Below are positions 23,136 through 38,100 of a stretch of DNA of 64,000 bases, piece by piece. The notes under the pieces are model-generated. The model did not search any database, had not been told where the DNA came from, and saw only the letters and a program-made list of their open reading frames with translations. The translations under genes were made by a program, and so were the position numbers. The stretch spans positions 682,001 to 746,000 of the forward strand of contig OX621172.1 in assembly GCA_951640195.1 (NCBI GenBank), written 5' to 3'. Source of the stretch: Porpolomopsis calyptriformis. Lineage: Eukaryota > Basidiomycota > Agaricomycetes > Agaricales > Hygrophoraceae. How positions within the stretch are numbered: the first letter of the stretch is position 1; the number at the start of each line of letters is the position of its first letter.

Positions 23136-26100
23136 CTATTCTTCTGAAATACGTTCAAAGAATTGCTTGAGGGTGCCAGAAAAAACATCGGGCAACGCCT
23201 CCACGTCCCGTAGAACGACATAGTATTCGAAGGGAAAAGAGTCTAGATAGCGTTCCGTTTGTAGCTCCATTCGCCCTTCAACATTTTTGTACCTGGCTTG
23301 TTTCATGGATAGGATCGAGTTTTGAATCGCAGCGGGCTGTGCCTGACCAGGAGGCGTGATTCTTGAAGTGGACGCATTCGAATGCAGCGAGTCAATTATG
23401 ATGAACACAATCATGACGCGTTGTTCCTCCGCCTTCCGTAAAATCGTGCGCAGTCGGTCATGGTCTTGGCATATACCATCAGAAATGATGATCTCCAATT
23501 GCCACAAATCCGCAGCAGAGGAAGAGTTCATAGAGCTATGCTCTCGGGCAGACTGAAGCATTTCCAAGCTCGTTTGGACGAGGGAGAGAACATTGGTGGC
23601 TGTCTGGTTGAATCTGAATGCGTCTACAATCTTGGGCCCTGCTCGGTCAGCAAAAGGTCCGTCGTCAAATCCATGTACTATGTCCACCGTTCCCCCGAAC
23701 TTGACGATAGCGATGTCACCAACCTCAAGGCGACTGAGAGCCTTTGACACCATCGCTAAAGTTTGATACGCCAAATGAATCGAGTGAGACTCCGCCATTG
23801 ACCTTGAGTCGTCGAGGGCAATCAGCACCTGATACTCGCGTTGACTTGGCCGCATACGCCGCAGCCAGATTTTATCCTTTGTATAGTCGCTGGCGATGTA
23901 GGATATGATTCTTTTCATATTGAGCCGTTTGCCCGTTCGGTAATCACCGCGAAGCCGCGTAGCACGCGTGGGTTCCAAGATTAGTCGCAACTGCTCGCAA
24001 AGGGCATACGCAAGATTGTGTGTCAGTGATTCATAAAGTCGCCATATATGCTCCGTTCTGTCTTGGGGCTGGCCCTCCGCTTGCCACCTCTTCAGCTCAA
24101 CCTCCACTTGAGCATCATCCATTTCCACCGATGTCCGGTCCCTCAAAGAAGTATCATAAACGTTGGGAGGGTTATCAACGATGCGGTGAGCAAGCTTATT
24201 GAACGGGGTAAAGACGCCTTCAGCAGGTTCGTGGGTGGTGTCGCGTGAGGGCTCAGGGGATATAGATTCGTCCTCTGCAGGTCTGTACGCTTCTCGTTCG
24301 AGAGGAAGATCTATATCCATAGGAACAGATCTTTCGATTTCATCGTCTACAATCCTGAGTTCATTCAGTTTAGCAACCTCTTCCTGTCCAGCAGGACCAA
24401 GAGCTTGCATTTCATGATCGGCGTCATTGGGGTGAGCGTATTCAACTTGCGAAACGTCCGCGGTACTGCTAAGCTGATCGCGGGAAGGGCCAGCACTGTC
24501 GTCCCGTTCTAGTATCGTTTCAAACCGCCTCTGTATCTCTGTTAAGAAATCCCCGAGGTTACGTATTGGGTTGGGAAGATGTTTGTCCAGCTGTGACTGG
24601 GCAGAACCCCGATGGGATCCGACGGCAGTGGATCCCTCTGTCCCCGTATCAGCTTCCCCTGGTTCACCTAGAGGTTGGCTTGTTTCGCGCACACTGCAAA
24701 CGTGTTAGAATATAGGCTTCAGCTAGTGGATAACACATACCTGTCAAACTCGTCGCTTTGAGGTTTAGCTCCAGAATCGTTTCCCAGAGTGCCTGACGGA
24801 GTTCTGGCCTTATCCGTAGGTATGGTCTCGGTACCGTCCGAATTGTGGGATTCGTACGCTGAGGCACCCTCACCGGTGGAGACATCAGGCGGTGCGACCG
24901 CATCAACGTCTTCCATGACATCTTCATCACTTATCGCCTGATGGTTTTGAGCATCCACGTTATCATTTGGAGCTTCATTGCTGGGCTGTACGGTTTCCTC
25001 GTCGTCTTCCGAAATCGTCTCTGGTTGTTCGAATTCCATAACATCGTCTTCATCCTCTTTGTAGTCATCCCCTGTTTCAGCCCCAAAATCCAAATCCATA
25101 TCATCCGGGAGGTCTAGAATCTCAGCATCTCGCGTGTAATTGTCAATGGGAGCACCCTCGGCACTCGGCCTCTCTTCATCGCCGTTTTCTTCCTGGACTG
25201 ATCCTTCGTCACGTTCCGGGGATAGTTCTTTCTCATCGCTTGGATTCTGCGACCGTTTACTCTCTTTGGCGACTACTTCGGAGCTTCCCTCGTTGCGCGT
25301 CGAACGGTCCGGATCAACTTTTTCGTCTTCTCCTTGGCCGACCCGGCCGTCGTCTCCCCACAACTTCTCGTCAACTGCGGAAGGGTCCAGCGGATTCAAC
25401 TTTCCAACCTGTTCCTCCAGGTCTGCTTGATTTTCCTCATCAGATTTATTCTCTTCTTGCGGGCCGGTGTCTGGAGCATCCTCCAACTCGCCATCAAAGT
25501 TATCATCCATCTCGATGGCTTCATCATCCTCGCCGGTTTCTTCAAGTTCCCGAGGTTCCCTTCCCTCTCCTTGCAATCCTTCGATCTGATGTTCTTCATC
25601 AATTTCTTTGCTAACATTCTGATTACCGGACCCTTCTCCCAAGCCAACGCCGCCACTCTCTAAAGTGTCCCCGACGGACTCCGACCCATCCATGTCCGGC
25701 GGTCTACAGAAGCCTTGTTTCGCGACAGAGTGCATCACGGAGCATAGCACGTAAACGAGTTTGAATAGGGCTTTCATCCATTGGCTGTGAGCGACCAGCT
25801 GCTCTTCAACTAGGCCCATATAACGGTCCAGGAAAGGTAAAAAACGAGCAATGTTTCTCTGCGAGCTCTCGGGAGGGCAAGTGGCCAAACAGGGGAGAGC
25901 ACCGTTTAAGTGGTCAAAGATCCCGTTGAGATTGAGAATGCGAGTGAGGTCATGAATGTGGTGGCGATCCGTTCTGATATAGTGGTCTCGCTCGGTCAGG
26001 GTGTCCTCTCTGTTGATGTCTGGGCATATTGCTAGCAAGCCTTGGACACTGACCAAAAGAATCTCAATTACAGAATCTGTATTTCCGGTCCAAGTCGCCA

Positions 26101-29100
26101 TTGGCTGTGGTTCTGGAACCGATAAGAGTGGGACTTCTTGAGCGTCGAGCCAAGTTTGAATAGGGTGAAGGAGGTGCCTTAAATACGGTCCCCCTTCCAG
26201 CCAGTGGCGTAACGAGGACGAAACAGACTTGAAGTGTCGACGAACATTCAAGATTAGCGTATTTTCTCCTGTGGAGCAAGCATTGACGTTTGATCAAGAA
26301 TTTGAGGAGACACATACGGTCAAGTAAAAATGAGAAGGGGGTCAGTTTCACATGGTCCGCGAGGATCAAAAGCTGATCGCGGAAAGCTTTTGTGGTGGTG
26401 ATGATCTCGTGAAGCTCGTGTATTAGAGAACTCGTCACCGTTTTGCTGAGCTGGAGGTTATTGAACGTCTGCAATCCGTGCGAGAGTTCATCAAGAGTGT
26501 TCGCAAGCTTGCATAGGGTGTCCCCAATGTGCGAGACACGCTTTGGAATCTCCGCATTAAAAGTGATAATTCTTGAAGGACCTATCATTTTCAGGCGACG
26601 ACATAGTCTGTCGAGGTTGCAAGATGCCTCCAAAGCTTCAGCGAAACTTCATAAGGGCATTCTTGGTATTAGAAAGTCACTGTGAGGCCGAAACACGCAC
26701 CTGGATCTCATATCTAGTGCCATGGAAAAACCAGACTCCAACAGCGTCACGGCCCTTTGCAGCTCGCGGGTGGTTATGTCAGGGTGGTGATTAGCGATCA
26801 AATTTCTAAGTTCAGGGAGGGAGCCTTGGAGGCGGCTGAAATATGTCTCACTCCTTTTGACATGTGCAAACGGCGCCGTCAGGTTAAAGATAATTGGTTG
26901 TTCTCTCATCCAGCGCACATCACTCTGCCTATCGAGAATCTCTGGCTTCATGTTCGCGGCAAAGCCCCCTCGTTTTAATTCCTTCAAGAGATCATTCCAC
27001 GCTTTCCGTTTTCGTACCAGCAAGGCTGCCTGCAGTTTCTGCCTCCTCTCAGCTGAGTCGCTGTTGGAAACTGATAGGGTGTTGAGCGTTTTCGCTGTCA
27101 AAATAATGTCGATGGCCAGGCTATCCACTCTGTGAGCGGTACGGGACCTGATAAAAGTGAAAATTCGGGCGTCAATGAGGGCGTCGAATTTCTGGAACGT
27201 TTTCCTCAAGTTCACCAAAGGATTCGAGCGTGGTCCAACAGAGGGTTCATCCGGAAAGGAGGGCGCTCCACAGGAAATGGTGACGGCTACATCATCAATC
27301 AGAGGTTTGGACTCTGCATCTCCAGCCAGTTCAGGCTGAAGCCATGCCACGATTGGTTGACGCATGGCGTCGCGGAACTTGCGGATGCATTTGTATAGCT
27401 GGCGATGAGTTTTTTGTGCGCTTTGCTTGAGAGCTTGAACATTGGTATCTTTCCAACTGGCTAGCTTGATGAATCCTAGGATCTCTTTCTCGATAGCCGC
27501 CTGCTGCTCCATAAGTTGACGGGAAATTGACACCGAATATAGATCGTAGTATTGAGTTGTAGCCTGTAAGATACGCCAAACACGTCTCAGACCAAGTTGT
27601 AGGTGACCGGGTTTAGTCAGTGATAGATGGCTAGCGTAACTTGAAAAACTTTGTAGAAGGCGCATTCTTGTGCGATACTGGCCAAGAGGGCTCGTGCGAA
27701 TAAAATCGTCAAGCAGAGGTACGAGTTTGTTCAAGAAATTGGTGAATTCACCGATGTCATCCCGCACCTCTCGGCCTAATATGTCGAGAGGTCCTCGAAT
27801 CGTGATATCATAAAGGCGGAACCACCAATGTGATGCACCCTCCGCAAACGACCTAGCTTGTGCCTGCAACAAGGCCTGCCAGGATGATAGCTCCAGTCGT
27901 CTCCAGTCTACAATCAATCCGGCTATGGCTTGCTGGTGATCTTTTAAAGTGTTTTCACGGTTCGCAAAAAGTTCCCAATCCTCGCTTTGCGTCAGCAATT
28001 GCTCTAGTGCAGATAGCACTCTAGCAACTGGAGTATGAAGATCCAGTTCTAAGAGGAGATCGCAGCGATCCTTCAGATGTTGCAGCACCATCTGGTCAGG
28101 CCACTCTTGGGAAAGAGTATCCAGACGATTCTTGAGCGTTTCAACGAGAGTCGAGGCTTTCTTGACTTCGAAAACGTTAGAATCGGTGTAAAAGTTGGGC
28201 GGTCCCGCCGTGGATAGGCCAACGCCTCGCAACCCTGACAAACGATTCTGCAAGAGTGAGAATTGTAATGCTAGGCTCTGAGAATCGATGATTTCGGGGA
28301 GGGATGTCATTTCGTTATGGAGTAAAGTTCTCAACTCCGATTCGCGAAGACGGTTGAACATAACCAATGGATCAACTGCTGATTCTGAACGGAAGGGGGT
28401 AATAGAAAAGAGACGACAATGGATATCGACAAGTTGCAGAATTTGAGGAGTATCAACAAGTGGAACCTTTTGCTTGTCGGGTACTTCTGACGGAGGATCT
28501 CGTTGCAGCGAATCTTCAAATTGAGGAAATAGAGCCAAAAATTCTTGTTCTTCTGCTTCTGCACCACTAACGAGATCATCGTCCATGCGTTTATGTCTGT
28601 AAAGCGATTGTGAAGCAAGATCCATGTCGTTTTCTCGCGCACGATCGATCAGCCAGAGTCGGAGAATCTGGTCATACGACATCTCTACGGAGGAGATATG
28701 TTTTTCAAGATCCACGCCAAAAGACCTCTCCAACCCGATTGAAGCTAACCTCAACAAAAGGAGTCGAGATGTGAGTTTACCAGATGAATCGCTAGTTTCA
28801 GGCTCGGCAATGAGCATAGCAGTGCTGCGAACCATTGGAAAGGCGACAAGTGCTTCACAGACGCGACCTATGGACTGAGAAGCTGGGTGTAAATCGCAGG
28901 TGGCAGAGTGCGTCATCAATCTCAGCCCAAGTTTCATGTATGATAAAGCCAGCTGAAGCGGGGTGTTGATATCTAAATACTGAGGATAGACGACGTCCAG
29001 CCGCCGACAAAACCCTGTGATGGATTGCTGAATGACACTTTCCCGCATCGACGCAGTTTCGCCGTTAGCCTCTAGTCGAAGTAAAGAATCAATGCGAGCA

Positions 29101-32100
29101 GGTGAGGTCACTTGAGTCATAAATTGAGACACTTCTTTCCAGAAGATTTCCAGGTTTGATACATTGTGTCGTTCCTGGGAAAGATGGGGAGACGCAGTCG
29201 ACAAAGATTCAGAGATTTGCTTCGAGCACGCGTATAAATATTCAACGATAGTGTTGCTGTCGTTTCCGGCGCTACGATGTTCGTGTTGTGAGTGGAGACG
29301 TATTTGAGACGATAAACTCGCTTCCTCCTGACGCCCAAACTCTAGGATATGATGTTGGACCAAAGCGGGGTCAATGGGCTTGTCGGGAACATATAGATCG
29401 ATGATCATCCTGCCAAGGGCGACCCAGCACCATCCGAGATTTGCGATGGTCTTCTGCCGAGAAGGGAAATGCTCAACGAATCGCTGAAGAGTGGGATGTA
29501 AGAAGTGCTGTGTAGCATTGCGAAATGGATCGTTGCTGGATTTCTCAAGAAGGGAAAGGATGCGCTCTATCGTCGCCGGTGTCCCGAGTTGGTTTTCATA
29601 GCTCAAGTCTTGCATCATCTGACCTGTAGCTTCGTCAAACGAGGAGGTAAAACAAGAAGCAATCTAAGAGATAATAAAACGAGCTGTGTTAATGGATACT
29701 GTGCTTATCTCACCATTAACAAAGACCGCTGTAAGACTGCCATGAGTTGCTGGATTCGTGATGTACCGAACTCGCAAAGAAGGAAGGAGAGTCGGGCCTG
29801 TCGATGTACTGATGCTTCGTAGCGCTTCAATGATGACAATGGTTTCCGTCTCCAGTCGCTGTGTGGATTCAGTTATCGGCGTTAGATAAAGGGGATGTAC
29901 TTACCACGTCCTCATGGTCGCTCGGAGCTGGGTGGGTTGAAAAAGTATCTGGGGACCGCCTTCATTCTGTGCCTAGTTTGTCAACACTCTAACACAGTCG
30001 AAATGGTATAACGCACCTCGTCTTGTGGCGGGTTCCATAAAGAGTCCAACCATTGTACATGAGAACGCATGATTGTTGGGAGTGTTGCTACCCGATCGGG
30101 GTCAAATGTGATATACTAAATTAATTTGTTCAAAACGTACCACTTTCCACACTCGTGCTCCACAGCACATGTTGATACGAGGTGTGCCGAAGGAGACTAC
30201 TATATGGATTGATCAAATTCAAGTCGACAATCTCTTGAATTCGTTGGATCAAATCCTGAAAACGGGACGATCAGTTATAGAATCGCTGAAAGTTAGGGTA
30301 GTGTGCACACCAGAGGGATTGCAGTACCCTGGTATCCCCCAAGCTCCGACAAGACTCCCAGTTCTGCTATAAGGAAGGAGATGTTATTTGTGTAACCTCT
30401 ACACTTTCCATCTGTCCGTTGATTCGCGAGCAAGCGCTAAATTTGACTTAGTCAGCAAACGCGGGCAGGGCGATACTCAACATTCACCTGCTCCACTTGT
30501 GTGCTCAAGTGGGATAGTGTCTTACACTGCTCATCAGTAGGCCCTGCTGGTAAAGTACGCAATGCCATCAACTGGAAGCCTTGCTTCCGAAGTTCTTTTA
30601 AGACAGATGGTGAGTCTCGATGCCTCACAGATTGTTGCAAGCCTACCATAGATATTCGCAGCTTCCTTCAAATGACAAGTAATTGCGTCTAGCTTGGCGA
30701 GGTCAACTTCTGAAGAGCTGAGGGGCTTTTCAGATAATAGGGTGGACCAAATTTCCATCAGGCCAAGGCCAGAGGAGGACCAAATCGAATCTTCGATTGC
30801 TTTCACATAACTAAGCAGAGGAGCGAATTTCTGGGAACATTGTCGGGGAGATTGTGAAATCAATTTCAAGGTGGCTTGGATGGCTGAGTAATCCAGAGAA
30901 TTATCTGCAACAGCGATACGCAGTGGCCGAGTGAATGTCAGCAACTTGAAGGCAAGATCGAAGTCTCCCTAAATACGAGATAGCGTCAGGGCCGGACCTA
31001 ATGTAGAAATATTCTGCCGCTCACGGATTTTGACGCCAAGTTGTCGGAATCACAACTATTTAACATGGCTCGACAAGTCACCGGAATGGCTTCTACTATT
31101 GCTTCAATCTCACCCCTCGTTTTATGGCCGCCTAGGTATTCTCGGCTTTGAATTATTCGCTTCTCAATCTTGGCTGATCCCGGCGCTTCCTTTGGTAAGG
31201 CCAGTTCCGACTCGCATATGTCTAACGCAACACAAACGTTTAAAATTGCCATGATGATGCGATGAGCCGACGAGCTCCCGGGCTCGAGTTTGCAATCTTC
31301 GCAAGGGTTACAGCTCATGAAGAAGTCCGTTGGCTACGATCACCCAGGTGTCTCAGAATGAGTGCAACAAGCAGGAGCGATATGGGGTTACTGACCTGAG
31401 AAAGAAGAAAATCTGGAGTCGTTCCCTTTAATCGACAATGTGCCCGTCTTAGTGCAGCTGTCGTCGAGAGAAACTGGGAATGTGATCTTTGTAGCAAACC
31501 TTGAAGCTGGTCGATTTGTTTATGCAATGTCCCCCTGAAGGCCATCAAAAAGCGGCCGAGATGGCGCATATACGAAGGAGTGACAATGCGAGCAAAGGAA
31601 TATAAGAGAGGGTCGGAAACTCGTAATGACGAAGATAAGTCAACCAAAAAAAATGGGGCAAGTTCAAGCAAAGTCGACAGGGGAGAGTCTTGATGTATGG
31701 CACGGCCAGAGGGCCAGAATGTGTCGGTTGATTTCTGTAGAACCTTTGGAAAGTCGATACTTCTTCGGGTGGCATCGAAATTGATGGTTAGAGCCTCGAA
31801 ATCCATGTCACGAGAGTTTACGCTAGGCAATCGAACATAATGCCGCAGCCTTTTCTGATCTTCGTGTGTGCGATCTACCATCACGGCTAATTCAACCCCC
31901 CGATTACGCATGGCGCGAGAAAGCTCGCCATATTGGGGATCAACTGACATAAATAGCCGAAAATCAGGATGAGGTTTTAACGTTTGCACTTGGCCGCCGA
32001 CCAAGCCTCGCTCACTCAGAGTGATGACACCGTTGGGCTCGCAGAGTGAGTTCAGTCGATCCAGAACAGAAGGACTACATAAATTAGCACCATCCAGGAG

Positions 32101-35100
32101 TACCCAATCGCCTCGCTTCATTGCCTGGATAAGAGGGCCATCGACCCATTCAAATTGACTGGTTGTATCCTGAATTACTCTCATCCCTCGCAGCCTAGAG
32201 ATGAGATCTGCGAGGCCATTGTTCAAGTTGTCCAAATTGAATTGTTCTGCGAGACTTTCCGCAGATTGAAGAAGAGAAGGGATAGAGATCGATGTGGGTG
32301 ATAGCTGAAGCTCTTCTAGCAGCGACCTGTAACTTTCGATTTGGAGGAGTTTCGAGCCAGCAATTGATCGAGAGGTATCATCGATCAAGGACAACACTTC
32401 CCTCGCCATTGCGATCAATCGAGTGCGAATGTCAACCTGCTCGAAGCTTCCCAACAGATCCATGGTATCAGTAGCGCTGTTGATGGAGATTTCTAAGAGA
32501 TTGTAGCCCATGATACTCGCAAGTGTCCTGATTAGTTCGGATTTGCCGCAACCGGTAGGTCCTGTTATGATGGAAAGCCAAGATTGAAGTATGCAAAGCC
32601 CCACGGACTCCAAAACGGGAAGTTGCGATTGCAGGACACATCCTGAGCGGGTCAACGAAGTGAAGTTCCTTCGCGTTCTCCGGAAATTCCCAATCAGAAG
32701 ATCAGTCGAAGATATCGAAGGATAGGGGATTCGATCCAAGTGAGATGTTGGCATAGAAAATACCTGTTCGAATAGAAGTCGAGCGTGGTTTCGGTCGGAC
32801 ACGGTTCGGAAACGGTGCAGATACACGGTACGGAGATGTTCGACGGGGTGTGGAGGGGGTGATGATGCGCTGAGGAGTGTGCCCCATCGAATGATATCAC
32901 GTAGATTAAACTCCCATGGGGCGCCTTCTCTGGCAAAAGTGCTGTTCAGGCGAATTTCCTCCGCTATACGGGTATTATAGTCAACCATGCGTCGCAAGAT
33001 ATCCGAATCGATGTTTGGAAAAAGATCTTGACATATAAAAAGCAAATCGTCGTCAGAAAGCTCGGAGAGATAAACTTTAGTGAAGCGATTGACAAAGGAT
33101 TTTGGGAGCCCCTTTCGGCCCCCACCCTGGTGCAGAGGATTCTGTGCGGCGAATATACGAAATTCAGGGTGACGAGTAAATAGACGGCCTAGTTCTGGAA
33201 TATAAACGGTTCCACGATGGTCCAAAACCGCGTTAAGACCCTCAAGAACAGCTTGTGGTGCAAGGTTCATTTCATCGAGAAGTACCCAATGACCCTCTTG
33301 AAGGGCCTTCAGAAATTCCGCGTCTTTCCAAGCAAATTCACCTGGGTGACCGCCTTCAACAGGTAGATCAGAACCAAAAAGGTCAACGAGATCCGTCTGA
33401 TCTGACAAATTGATTCGATATAGCACATGGCCAGAAATGTCAGCCAGGGCGGTGACAAGGCTGGTCTTCCCGACACCAGGACTACCTTCCAGCAGAATAG
33501 GCTTAGAGACTTGGAACGCCCTAACCACTCGCATAGCATTGTCGCGAGTGGTGGCCGCATTGAGATTGAATGTATTGATATCTGGTTCATAAGGTCCTTT
33601 TGCAAGCGTGAACGGACCGAACTGCATGAATCTCGCGGGATCGTCGCAATGAACGCATGTAGACGAACTGTCTTGAGACAGGATTTCTTGTAATTTCAAC
33701 AACGCCTCCGCTTTTAAGCCGCGTAACGCGTCAGGGGAGTACGTCGCTAGTTGAGGTTGTGCGGCGAGTCCGTCTAGAAGTGTCATGTGAGCAGCATGCC
33801 ACTACAATGTTCTTTAGCTAAATGCATAACGAATCAATTGTTACTCACAAAAATCTCCTTGGGGGACATTTTCTGATCTTCCGGATGATACGCCGAGTTC
33901 GAAAACGCGACCCAGGCCTAAGGTTGACAAGCTTAATCTGGAATCTAGCAGAAGATCCTTCAACTTACTATGATGTCGCGTAAGCCTAACAAGGACCGGT
34001 CTGCCACTTTTGTGCACAACCATTCTCTGAAGTCTAAAAGGCAATCGGTATAAAGCCTCAAGACATCAAATTCCCACAAGCCGCCAATAATCAATTCGAG
34101 ATCCGCTCGTTCTGAAACCGGAGGCACCCAAATCTCTGTAAAACGATTACGGAGCGCAGGGGACAATTCCTTTTTCCCATAGTCTCCGCCTGGGTTCATG
34201 GTAGCCATTAATTTGAAACCATCCGCAGCTTGAACTGTTGATGTCTCGATATCGCTACCACCTTTTTCAGAGAGAACGATTTTCCTCCCAGGATCCAAAA
34301 CACTATTTAGGCGTTCGAGGACTGAGTCATCTGCCAAAGAGATTTCATCAAGTAGAAAAACGTCGCCATCACGCATAGCATCCACTAGCGGGCCGTCCTG
34401 CCATTCGAACATAGCCTTTAGACGTTGTAATTGACGTCGAGCATCTTCTAACAGAGAGCGTGATTCCGTAGTCATTTTTGTCGGCATTTTGAGTAAGACG
34501 TCTATAGTGGAAACCAGTGAATCCTCGTCCAGATTGTTATCAATACCCATTGCCTTCAATTTAGCACGAACTTCACGTAAGACCTCCAGTCGCCCAGCGG
34601 ATCGACTGCGCACAGGTCTGAGTCCCCCAATCAAATCCGCCGTTTCGGTGTTTTGATGACAGCTAAGACTATGGAGGTGTTTAGCCGCGGTGTCTGCGTA
34701 TACTTGGCACACAGAGGTTTTTCCTGAACCTGTTTCTCCGACAAGTAAGACGGGCTCGTTGAACCGCAAAGCCCGGGTAACCAGAATAAACAGTCGCTGC
34801 ATGGCAGAAGTCCATACGAGCTGAGATGAGGAAGGAACGCGACAACCGAGGAAAGCGTTATAATCGATAGTGGGATTCCGTAGGTTGTAAAGAGTGTTTT
34901 CGTTGATCTGAACCCTCATCTCAGATTCAATAACTTCCTTGACAGCAATTTTATCGTCTTCTCGGCGAGCTCGCTCGGCCAAAATCATATATCCATTTTC
35001 CGCTAATTCTTGATAACCGACCGCTTCTCTTCCGGCCCACCTAAACAGATCACGAAGAGTGGCAAAGCCGTGCTTGCTTTCAAACACGCGACTAGACTGC

Positions 35101-38100
35101 CGGCGTTTCTGTAATTCACGAAAGACAGCTGCAATTCGTTGACCGTAAGATGGTGCTATACGACACCGCTGACACAGGATGAATTCGAGCTCTGCCTGTG
35201 GTAGGTCCTCGAAATGTAACTCGAGGAATCGGCTACGGAAGGCCCGAGACAAGACCTTCCGGCCAGCATATAGACCGGGTGGGTTTTGGGTAGCGAATAG
35301 CATAAAGTGGGCATGAGGTCGAACCACTTCTTGAGTTTCGGGGATAACTAGCTCTCGATTATCATCCAGAAGACGATTCAATGCTTCAAGAACATCAGTT
35401 GGAGCCAAGTTGAGCTCGTCCAGGACGATCCAGTCACCGTCCCGCAATGCTCGCACTAGCAAGCCATCTTGGAACACGAGTTTTCCAGTTGTAGGATCAG
35501 GCACATAACACCCCAGATACTCCTGAAGATCAGTATGTTCATGATTATTGATGCGAATGAAACGGTGTCCGGTTCTTCGCGCAAGGTACTCCACAGAACT
35601 AGTCTTCCCGCTGGATGTATGGCCTTCAATCAATACCGGGAATCGTCGGGTAGTTATGATCCGGGCAAGATTAACGAGTTTTGTTTCGACGGAGGGCGTC
35701 ATGATATAGTCATCCACAGGGTCTGCTGGTAAATGACCTTTCTCGAGGTAGAATGGGCCAAGCTTGAGAAATTCTCCCGCTGAACGTGAATGAGGGTAGG
35801 AAGGTTCTTTGGACAACATCGAGCGGGGGTTACGTACACCAGCTAAGAGATGCGTCTCCGCCAACGCCGTAACGAGTTCTGCACTAGGTGTATCGAGCAC
35901 CATGGTAAACGCCATCAAGCAACCTTCCCAAAGGGACCTCCGCAGGCCATACGTGTTGACCATATCAGCCACAAAAGTGAGAGCTCGTATCAATGTCCTT
36001 AGGTTATAATGGGGTGCATGATTTGATCGGTCTGCGATCTGGCGTGCCTCAGCCAACTTCTTCACCGCAGAATAGAAATCGGCAGCATTCAGAATTGCGG
36101 CCTTATCACCGATAGCACAAGCTCCTATGTACTGGGTGATAATGCCTAGCAAAGTTTCCCGGTCAGAATCAGCTGAAGGGACGTCAATTTCCGTGAAACG
36201 TGATCGTATATGGGGTGGTAAGTCTTTCTTCCCAACGTCATTAGCAGGGTTCATGCAAGCAAAGAGACGGAAATCGGGGTGTCGACGAACAGGCTCCAGT
36301 GAGCCTTGCTCTGCCAACGTGATCGATGAATTGGGACTGCGGAGAACAGTTGATATGCACTCCAGGGTCTCAGGCGTCGCCAGATTAATTTCGTCGAGGA
36401 GAACCCTACAAAGACAGACGGTTAAGCGATCCAAGAATTGTAAAACTGAGTCAGACATACCAATCGCCAGATCGCAAAGCCTTTACAAAGGGACCTTCTA
36501 CGAAGCCAAAGGCAAATTTGCCTTTCGTTCGGACATACTGGACTTCGAATTCATCGACGTCCCGCTCAAATGCCCTCCAGGCAGTCTCGGATGCTGCTAA
36601 TGCAGTTTGGTCGATCTTGAGCCGTTTTCGGGGTGCATCTTCATCTATAGCTCTATCGGCGTTGCTCCTTTGGGCACCGTTATTGAAAGACGATCTAAAA
36701 GAATAGAGAAGAAAACACACGCTATTTCTTCCAATTGTTTCGGTTGGAGTCTCTCCTTGGCTAACCTTACAGCCTCTTTCCACGTCGCAACCACTCGTTT
36801 CCACCGACCTCCGAGAACAGCTTGCCTCAATGTTTCAGTAAACTTTGGGTTCTTTCTCCGGCTGAATGTTCCACCGAATAGTTCAAGAAATTGCCCCTGT
36901 AGCACCGAGGCAGGGATTCTTGCATCCACTGGCTTGAACCCACCAATCAAATCGGAGGATTCTGTTTGATGAGAAAGATTCAACGAAATTAGGGGACGTC
37001 GTAAAAGCGATGCAAGGTGGGTGACTGCGCTCGTTTTACCCGTAGCAGTTTCCCCGGTCAAGAGGACGGGCTCACGAAGCGATAAAGCGGTGACTATTCG
37101 AGATAACAAAACCACGGCTGGTCTGTGCAGCACAAATGGCCTGGCTGCTGTCGGTGGCTCCTCCATAGGTTTCGCAGGTAGGCGGACCCTGCCGACGTAG
37201 ACGGCAACTACTTGGTCATTCGGGTCCTTCTCGATTTGAAACTGAGAAGCCCGTCCTCGAAGAACCCAATCACGTCTGTCGGGTTCTAACCCCAGGCGTT
37301 CAGCGACAGTCACAGCGATAGCGTCGGCACGCGCGCGAGATGATGCTGTCAACGATGCCCCGCCAAAAAAAACATCACGTGCGGCTGCAAACAGGTCTTC
37401 GCGAAGCATTGGGTTGGGAAAGATGGCTGTGAGAGGGGCATCATCTACATCATTGCATATATCCATAGATTGATGAGATGCGGGCAGAACATTCCCAACA
37501 CGGGCACAGAACTTTTCCAGCTCACGAAAACCCACCTCCTGGGCTGACGTCGCGGATCCACACGCCCTGACAGCCTCCCACAAGGGAATGATCGCTTGCG
37601 GAATGATATTTTCTAGCCGAGGAAACCGAGAGCACATAATTGTTTTTAGTTCGTTACTCGTCGGTGATAGTATAGTTATTTCGTGGAATTTGCTGGCGCC
37701 AAAGAAAACTGGTGGAGGGAAATTTCCGTTACTCGATTGTACCACAGATCTGGTTGCGAATAGTGCAAAGTTTGCATGGGCTTCCACTCGCCCACGACTA
37801 GGCACATCGAGGGAGGCACGGCCACCGATCCATTTACCCACTCGAAGGGACTCTACAAGAGGTTTGATGATACCGAGGGTCTCGCTGCTGGCCTTATCGA
37901 TGTCCTTGAATACTATCCACCTGCCCTCCTTCATAGCGCGAACCAGAATTCCTTCCTTCCATTCAAAAGTTCCAGAGCGAGTGGAGGATGATTCATATGC
38001 ACCAAGTAAAGATCGCGGATCCATGGAGGTATCTGCAAGGTGGATATTTACAATCTGATTGCTGATTCCAGGATGGAGAGTCCATGCAAGGTGAGATAAC

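Noticed and set aside
32094..32130. Missing Walker B glutamate (LLDGANLCS) in the sixth AAA module of midasin
   Set aside because: Midasins normally have a non-Glu residue here, so it is a family trait and not a defect.
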